From Elusimicrobiota bacterium (GTDB lineage: Bacteria; Elusimicrobiota; Elusimicrobia; F11): a DNA stretch of 6,609 bases. Below are positions 3,739-6,609 of this stretch, one piece after another; within the stretch, counting starts at the first letter, position 1; each line of letters begins with the position of its first letter. The position numbers were made by a program, and so were the translations under genes. The stretch lies in NCBI GenBank assembly GCA_022709485.1, contig JAKLIS010000076.1:1-6609 (forward strand), given 5' to 3'. The notes below the pieces were generated by a model. The model did no database searches and was not told where the DNA came from. It saw nothing but the letters and a program-made list of their open reading frames with translations.

Positions 3739-6609
3739 AGAAAATAATTCTCATCGGGCTCATTTTTGTCGCGGGCGGATCCGCGTTTGCCGACCGGCGG
3801 CCACCGGGCACGATGAATGCCGCCGGCGTTGAAATTCCGGCGTCTTTGGCCTCCATGGGCGGGGGCGTGGGAAAGTCGGTTTTAGGCCCTTATGATAGAA
3901 ACCAGTTAGTTTTAAGTTATTCGCTTGGAGAACCTTTTTCGGGATCGGCAACGGCAGAAACGTGCTCTTCTTTTTCATCTGATCCGTGCCGAGTGGAATC
4001 TGGCTACGGTTTCTTTGAATTTTATTCTGATCGCCTTCCTATTCAAAATGTTGATTTGAGAATCAACGGGGGGAGGCCCATTACCAACCAATTGGATATT
4101 GAATTGGAGGTGAAATTCAAAGATGACTTGGCCGGTTTGGAAAAAGCCACTATTAATGAGCGGTTTTCTTTAAATCCTCCCTTTGATCTGATGTCGAATC
4201 AGCTTTTTTATTTGACGTTGGATCCGGTTCAAGAAAGCCAGGAATTCGAGTTCGAGATTTACTTTAAAGACCGCGCGGGAAATGAAACCACCACGCCGAT
4301 TATTCGAAACGTCACCTTGGACAGAACACTGCCCGACAGTCATTCTGTCCTCATTAACGACGGAAATAAATACGTCAACGGCAGCACAGTCAATGTTGAT
4401 GTGACCTGTTATGACGCCCATCCTTCCGCAACCGGAATTGGAAAGGTGTGGGTCACGACCAGTCCGGAAAATTCAAACTCGGGAAAATACGAATACAGTA
4501 GTCAAAACATAACCACCATTTTTGATTTCTTTTTGGGACCGGAAATAGGCGTCGAGAAAACGGTCTACGCTAAATGCCAAGATGCGGCGGGAAATTGGGC
4601 TTTAAATTTTGCGAGCTCATCAATCACAACTGGGCTATTTTCGCCGGGGGGAACCATTGAATTTGATTTTTCTGATTTACGGGTCATTATGGGACCTGAT
4701 GGAACGCCAGAAACTCAAAGCCTCGCTGTTCCAATTATCATCAGATGGAATCCGGCCGCCACCGGGAGTTTAAGAAAGGTTGAAGTGTCTGTCCCCGGTA
4801 ATCCCGATCTTCAAGGACTTAATTTGAACGTGGATTCCAACCAGGGACCTCCTATTAATGCGTCTATCGACATCGCTCTAGAAGGGGAAGCCGATGGCAT
4901 TAAAGTCATTCAAGCCGTATTTTTTGATTCCGAAGGCAACCAGAGCGCCCCGGTCTCTATTTCTATTCGTTTAAACCGCGGCGTTCCCGCTCCACCGACC
5001 ATTTCTTCAGTCGAAATTTTTGAAACCAGCATGACCATCACGGCTCTTGTTGAGGAATATAAGCACGATATCAGTTCCATAAGCTTCACCCGGAGAGGCG
5101 GAAGTAGCCTTGAGCCGGTCACGGAATATGTTCCGTTGGCCTTTTCCACGCAGACCATTCACTTCACTTCAAAAGACTTGAACACTAACACGGGCTATTC
5201 TTTTGAGATTCGGGCGCACGGTCTGTTCCATGTTTCTGACCCGGCTGAAATCGAACCGATTATTTTTACCCGGGCCGGTCCTCCCGTTCCAACCGTTCCT
5301 CCGGAAGGGAGGGAGATCACAGTTATTCGGGTGTATTTTGGAACCAACGGAAACCCCGTGGATACGGATTATCTAGTGGAATATTCTGAAGATCCATTAT
5401 TTCATGCGGGCACGGTGTTTACCAGCACTTGGAGCGCCGTCCCCATGAGAGAAATGGAAGGCCTGAAAGTGGGCACTCTCTATCACTTTAGAGCCAAAGC
5501 GCGGAATAAACAGCAGCCGGTGGCACTTGAAACCGATTTTGTTTCCTTGGGTTCGGGATCCACCTTAAGTTTTGTTCCGCCGCTGCCTCCTTTGGCTTTC
5601 AGGGCGGATGAAATCAATTCGGCTTCGGTCCTGTGGCGGTGGATTCGTCCCAATAGCACCGAAGAAGGATTCATTATTCGAAACTCAACGGGGGGAGATA
5701 TCGCGGTCATTCCTCTCATCACCTATTCCACGAACGTCTTTTCCCACAGGGAAGAAAATCTCATTGCCAACACACTCTATCCGAGAACCATCGTTTCCTA
5801 CAACCATTTCGGCGGGGTGTTAACCTATTCGGCCTCAACCGGAACCGTTGTTATCACGCCCCCCGCTCCGCCGACGGCGGTTCCGTTAACAGTGAAAGGA
5901 GGCGCCATAACCGCGCACTGGCTTTCCAACGGGAATCCCTCCGGCACCGAGTTTAACGTGAGAATCGCCGAAAATAATGAATTCACGAATAATTTAGAAG
6001 AAAGCGGGTGGATTACCGAGACCGATTATGAGTTTAGGGGTCTACGCCCCAATACGCTTTACTTTTTGGATGTTCAAGCGCGGGGACTAGAAAATAATTT
6101 GGGCGTTCGATTATTTTCAGAATTTGTCTATTTGGGATCTTCTAAAACGGAAACCTACGGACACGAAGGTGAAACGGATTTGCCCGATGCCGCTCCCTTC
6201 TGGCGGTTGAAGATCCCCGCCAATGCCCTCACGGAAGACTACACTGTTCAAATGGAAGGAGACGCGACCCAGTTTGTTTCTTCAACCCTGGAAACGCTCC
6301 GGCGCGCCACAGAAAAAGCCCGGCAAGATTCAGCCGGTTACCGGTTCCCTATCCCAGGCGGGTTGGTTGAAATCAATCTCACAAATGTCGAAGGCGTTCC
6401 CATGAGTCCCACTCTTCTTAAACAAGCGGATCTCATCCACTTATTCTCCGACATCGCGCAAGATGGAAACATTGTAAATATGGGGATGTTGGATTCAGAC
6501 GATGATTTTGGACGTCGGCCATCGCCGGTCAATGATTCCTCCGACGGGTTAAAAATAGTCAATGTCGAAACGCTTCGAATTTGGAAATTGGATGGCGAAA
6601 CCGAATCCT
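3735..6609 (+). CDS. Large exported Ig-like/fibronectin-III multi-domain protein (3' truncated by window)
   Basis: The frame is open from ATG 3735 to the window end, giving 958 residues without a stop. Residues 1-19 are a clear signal peptide (MKKIILIGLIFVAGGSAFA, cleaved before DRR). Residues 20-102 form an N-terminal module (SYSLGEPFSG, then SGYGFFEF) with a Cys77-Cys85 pair. Residues about 103-200 and 201-298 are bacterial Ig-like domains, each ending in the D-x-A-G-N signature (FKDRAGNET, CQDAAGNW); the linker VTLDRTLPDS and the opening INDGNKYVN are typical. Residues about 310-416 form a third, weaker sandwich ending in FFDSEGNQSAP. Four FnIII-like units follow at about 417-515, 516-610, 615-709 and 710-802, each with a Pro-rich linker; most show the 'L..nT.Y.f.v.A' strand (LNTNTGYSFEIRAH, LKVGTLYHFRAKARN, LRPNTLYFLDVQARG). 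Residues 803-958 begin another domain that is cut off. A surface adhesin or matrix role is inferred from architecture. No catalytic motif is visible. Confidence 0.93.
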   Translation, partial: MKKIILIGLIFVAGGSAFADRRPPGTMNAAGVEIPASLASMGGGVGKSVLGPYDRNQLVLSYSLGEPFSGSATAETCSSFSSDPCRVESGYGFFEFYSDRLPIQNVDLRINGGRPITNQLDIELEVKFKDDLAGLEKATINERFSLNPPFDLMSNQLFYLTLDPVQESQEFEFEIYFKDRAGNETTTPIIRNVTLDRTLPDSHSVLINDGNKYVNGSTVNVDVTCYDAHPSATGIGKVWVTTSPENSNSGKYEYSSQNITTIFDFFLGPEIGVEKTVYAKCQDAAGNWALNFASSSITTGLFSPGGTIEFDFSDLRVIMGPDGTPETQSLAVPIIIRWNPAATGSLRKVEVSVPGNPDLQGLNLNVDSNQGPPINASIDIALEGEADGIKVIQAVFFDSEGNQSAPVSISIRLNRGVPAPPTISSVEIFETSMTITALVEEYKHDISSISFTRRGGSSLEPVTEYVPLAFSTQTIHFTSKDLNTNTGYSFEIRAHGLFHVSDPAEIEPIIFTRAGPPVPTVPPEGREITVIRVYFGTNGNPVDTDYLVEYSEDPLFHAGTVFTSTWSAVPMREMEGLKVGTLYHFRAKARNKQQPVALETDFVSLGSGSTLSFVPPLPPLAFRADEINSASVLWRWIRPNSTEEGFIIRNSTGGDIAVIPLITYSTNVFSHREENLIANTLYPRTIVSYNHFGGVLTYSASTGTVVITPPAPPTAVPLTVKGGAITAHWLSNGNPSGTEFNVRIAENNEFTNNLEESGWITETDYEFRGLRPNTLYFLDVQARGLENNLGVRLFSEFVYLGSSKTETYGHEGETDLPDAAPFWRLKIPANALTEDYTVQMEGDATQFVSSTLETLRRATEKARQDSAGYRFPIPGGLVEINLTNVEGVPMSPTLLKQADLIHLFSDIAQDGNIVNMGMLDSDDDFGRRPSPVNDSSDGLKIVNVETLRIWKLDGETES
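4041..4982 (+). other. Region encoding three bacterial Ig-like domains
   Basis: Residues about 103-416 of the large protein. The first two domains are clear from the repeated 'D-x-A-G-N' near the end of each sandwich and the LDRTLPDS linker between them. The third is more divergent and is called from IKVIQAVFFDSEGNQSAP. Cys225 and Cys281 lie on what should be two facing core strands of the second domain. Confidence 0.7.
4983..6140 (+). other. Region encoding four fibronectin type III-like domains
   Basis: Residues about 417-802. Each unit opens with a Pro-rich linker (PAPPT, PPVPTVPP, PPLPPLAF, PPAPPTAVP). Three carry a Leu-x-x-x-T-x-Tyr strand typical of the FnIII F strand; the unit at 615-709 has the related ANTLYPRTIVSYN, with a Trp-bearing core strand SVLWRWIRP. 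The units differ strongly in sequence, so they are old duplications or independent acquisitions, not recent tandem copies. Confidence 0.65.
6141..6609 (+). other. Start of an unidentified C-terminal domain, cut by the window edge
   Basis: Residues 803-958 leave the FnIII pattern. They contain WRLKIPANALTEDYTVQM, a segment like the 'IPAGAL..d..v.i' opening of ZU5-like beta domains, then a charged helical stretch (about 850-865), an Asp-rich loop (DSDDDFG, 920-926) and VETLRIWKLDGE at the edge. The last motif resembles 'L.iwkLD....W' strands of the same domain type. The end of the gene is not seen. Confidence 0.45.

Noticed and set aside
4170..4421. Antisense open frames opposite the Ig/FnIII gene (here, 4910-5158, 5483-5722, 6338-6562)
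   Set aside because: The + strand frame is open for 958 codons with recognisable domains, so these short antisense frames are shadows.

Overview
The window is almost entirely coding on the + strand. It looks like part of one tightly packed operon for exported envelope proteins. Three complete genes and one long gene that runs off the right edge are joined by stop/start overlaps (ATGA at 2555-2558, GTGA at 3175-3178, ATGA at 3735-3738). All four products begin with a Sec-type signal peptide and none carries a lipobox. I see no rRNA, tRNA, CRISPR array, insertion sequence, promoter or terminator, and there is no intergenic space.

Layout. Bases 1-26 may hold the last codons of an upstream gene that ends at a TAATG overlap. 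Bases 27-2558 encode a large secreted TPR solenoid. Bases 2555-3178 encode a small exported protein whose C-terminal half I read as a degenerate OmpA/MotB-type peptidoglycan-binding fold; this is the least obvious call in the window. Bases 3175-3738 encode a small exported TPR protein. Bases 3735-6609 encode the first 958 residues of a large exported beta-sandwich protein: an N-terminal module, two clear and one weaker bacterial Ig-like domains, four fibronectin-III-like domains, and the start of a C-terminal domain cut by the window edge.

Organism. Signal peptides plus BamD/CpoB-style TPRs and an OmpA-like domain point to a diderm (Gram-negative-type) bacterium. The mix of TPR proteins with long Ig/FnIII surface proteins of this style is what I associate with Elusimicrobiota, Omnitrophota and related lineages. 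That placement is from memory of family style, with no marker gene to support it.

How the genes may work together (inference). Two periplasmic TPR scaffolds and a possible cell-wall-contacting protein are co-translated with a large multi-domain protein that is probably displayed at the surface. This suggests a module that exports, anchors or assembles the Ig/FnIII protein. Partial parallels are the Pal-CpoB gene order of the Tol-Pal system and the TPR/OmpA accessory proteins of type IX secretion, but no gene here is a recognisable orthologue of either.
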